From the NCBI GenBank assembly GCA_023437485.1, contig JAEZGB010000180.1, forward strand, positions 1 through 14,493: a stretch of 14,493 bases of DNA, written 5' to 3'. Shown piece by piece: positions 13,165-14,493 of this stretch (positions are counted from its first letter, which is position 1; the number at the start of each line of letters is the position of its first letter). This stretch comes from Bacteroidota bacterium (GTDB lineage Bacteria > Bacteroidota > Bacteroidia > Flavobacteriales > Flavobacteriaceae). The translations under genes and the position numbers were made by a program. The notes beneath the pieces are model-generated. The model did no database searches. It was not told the DNA's origin and saw only the letters and a list, made by a program, of their open reading frames with translations.

Positions 13165-14445
13165 ATGCCGATAACCGCGAATAATCCGAGCAGGAAATCC
13201 TGGCTTGAAGTGCCCGCCAACAGCGACTTCCCCATCCAAAACATCCCGTTCGGGGTCTTCCTCACAAAAGATGATGTCATTACCATCGGTACCCGCATTG
13301 GAGACTTCGCGATTGACCTGGGCGCACTTCAGCAACTCAATTATTTTGAAGGCATTGAACTCACTGACGACATGTTCATGCAGGACACCCTGAACGACTT
13401 CATTTCAGATGGGAAAAAAACATGGCGGCTGGTGCGGAATCGGATCGGGGATTTGTTTGATGAGAAAAACCCCTTGCTGCGCGATAATGCCGCACACCGG
13501 GACATCGTCATCTTTCGTATGGATGAAGTTGAGATGCAACTTCCCGTGATGATCGGCGATTATACTGATTTTTATTCCAGCAGGGAGCATGCTACCAACG
13601 TGGGCAAGATGTTCCGCGACCCTGAAAACGCGCTGCTTCCCAACTGGCTGCATATACCGGTGGGCTATCACGGCCGCAGTTCCACTATCGTACCTTCGGG
13701 GATTCCCATCCACAGGCCCATGGGGCAAACGCTTCCCGCGGGCGAAAAAACGCCTGTATTCGGGCCTTCCCGGCTTGTTGATTTTGAATTGGAAACCGCT
13801 TTTATTACCACCGATGCCAACGTGATGGGCGAAACCATCCCGGTCCACGAGGCCGAAGATTATATTTTTGGAATGGTACTGCTGAATGACTGGAGCGCAC
13901 GTGACATCCAAAAATGGGAGTATGTTCCGCTGGGGCCTTTCCTGGCCAAGAATTTTGCCTCGTCAATTTCACCGTGGATCGTGACCATGGACGCGCTTGA
14001 GCCCTTCCGAACCAAAGGACCCAAACAGGAGCCCACGCCGTTGCCATATCTTCAGCAGAAAGGCAAACATGCCTTTGACATTAACCTTGAGGTAATCATC
14101 GAACCGGAAGGTGCCGAGCCGGTTACCGTTTGCCGATCCAACTTCAAATATATGTACTGGACCATGAGCCAGCAGCTGGCGCACCACACTTCGAATGGCT
14201 GCCGGGTCAATTCAGGCGACATGATGGGGTCAGGCACTATTTCAGGGCCCACCGAAGATTCTTTCGGATCCATGCTGGAACTTACCTGGGGCGGCAAGAA
14301 GCCGCTAATCATGAGCGATGGAACCGAACGCAGGTTCATCAACGATGGCGACAGCGTGATTATGCGCGGTTATTGCAAAAATGACAAAATCAGGATCGGG
14401 TTTGGAGAGGTCAGCAATAAACTGTTGCCGACTTTCGTGCGATAA
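13165..14445 (+). CDS. fahA: Fumarylacetoacetase
   Basis: Fah hydrolyses fumarylacetoacetate to fumarate and acetoacetate, the last step of tyrosine/phenylalanine breakdown through homogentisate. The 426-residue length fits the full-length enzyme with its N-terminal SH3-like domain (about 1-125) and C-terminal catalytic domain. Metal and active-site residues match mouse FAH at a constant offset of nine: Asp135 (DYTDFY), His142 (SREHATN), Glu208 and Glu210 (DFELETAF), Asp242 (LNDWSARDIQ), and Lys262 (GPFLAKNFA). The motif HIPVGYHGRSSTIVPSG is also present. ATG 13165 gives the conserved SWLEVPANSDFPIQNIPFG start. Other genes of the pathway (homogentisate dioxygenase, HPPD) are not in the window. 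It is divergent from glyA. No clear terminator is seen in the 48 bases after its stop. Confidence 0.97.
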   Translation: MPITANNPSRKSWLEVPANSDFPIQNIPFGVFLTKDDVITIGTRIGDFAIDLGALQQLNYFEGIELTDDMFMQDTLNDFISDGKKTWRLVRNRIGDLFDEKNPLLRDNAAHRDIVIFRMDEVEMQLPVMIGDYTDFYSSREHATNVGKMFRDPENALLPNWLHIPVGYHGRSSTIVPSGIPIHRPMGQTLPAGEKTPVFGPSRLVDFELETAFITTDANVMGETIPVHEAEDYIFGMVLLNDWSARDIQKWEYVPLGPFLAKNFASSISPWIVTMDALEPFRTKGPKQEPTPLPYLQQKGKHAFDINLEVIIEPEGAEPVTVCRSNFKYMYWTMSQQLAHHTSNGCRVNSGDMMGSGTISGPTEDSFGSMLELTWGGKKPLIMSDGTERRFINDGDSVIMRGYCKNDKIRIGFGEVSNKLLPTFVR

Positions 14446-14493
14446 TATTGTTGGGTTTCACTTTGCTTAATTCCGTACGGTTTGGCTGCGCCC

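Noticed and set aside
13405..13911. A 168-codon open frame on the minus strand inside fahA
   Set aside because: fahA shows every catalytic residue of its family across this stretch; the antisense frame has no motif or initiation signal.
1..14493. Mobile element, prophage, CRISPR array or defence island
   Set aside because: No transposase, integrase, spaced direct repeats or tRNA attachment site is visible; the gene content is housekeeping and tightly packed throughout.

Overview
The window looks like ordinary chromosome of an aerobic member of the Bacteroidetes, most likely class Flavobacteriia, with a base composition by eye near 50% GC, which is high for that group. Three things point this way. 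The protein families and motif variants are of that kind (a DEDDh/GIY-YIG fusion nuclease, DUF1015, a SHMT with a DISHPAG motif, a Fah-type fumarylacetoacetase). There is almost no Shine-Dalgarno signal before genes. Copies of the Bacteroidetes -7 promoter element TAnnTTTG recur in the short intergenic gaps. I see no tRNA, rRNA, CRISPR array, transposase, integrase or phage gene. Coding density is very high, and the longest gap between genes is about 155 bases.

Layout. Bases 3-152 hold the C-terminal end of an OmpR/PhoB-type response regulator, closed by a two-way terminator. On the minus strand, from 7056 down to 199, lies a seven-gene run with gaps or overlaps of -1 to 34 bases: a Gfo/Idh/MocA oxidoreductase, a 3-hydroxybutyryl-CoA dehydrogenase, a DUF1015 protein, a YggS-type PLP-binding protein, a DEDDh exonuclease fused to a GIY-YIG domain, a Kv-like potassium channel with a C-terminal zinc ribbon, and miaA. 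A second promoter candidate sits just before the channel. pcm (protein-L-isoaspartate methyltransferase) is divergent at 7212-7853. It faces a second minus-strand group: an MFS exporter, smpB, and an XRE regulator overlapping smpB. A Qnr-like pentapeptide repeat protein (plus strand, 10096-10692) converges on and overlaps the end of a third minus-strand operon, glyA - miaE - GNAT acetyltransferase. Divergent from glyA is fahA (fumarylacetoacetase); bases 14446-14493 after it show nothing I can name.

How the genes work together. MiaA makes i6A37 in tRNA and MiaE would hydroxylate the finished ms2i6A37, so both ends of one tRNA modification route are here; the methylthiolase MiaB would have to be elsewhere. 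MiaE and the homogentisate/tyrosine route that Fah completes both need oxygen, which fits an aerobe. SmpB (ribosome rescue), Pcm (protein repair) and the nuclease fusion (probable DNA repair) are quality-control functions. I find no clear new multi-gene system. The most interesting signals are regulatory (promoters predicted to give leaderless smpB and MFS mRNAs; a 12-base palindrome over the fahA -33 site) and architectural (zinc-ribbon channel, cysteine-lined Qnr-like beta-helix, an XRE gene coupled to smpB).
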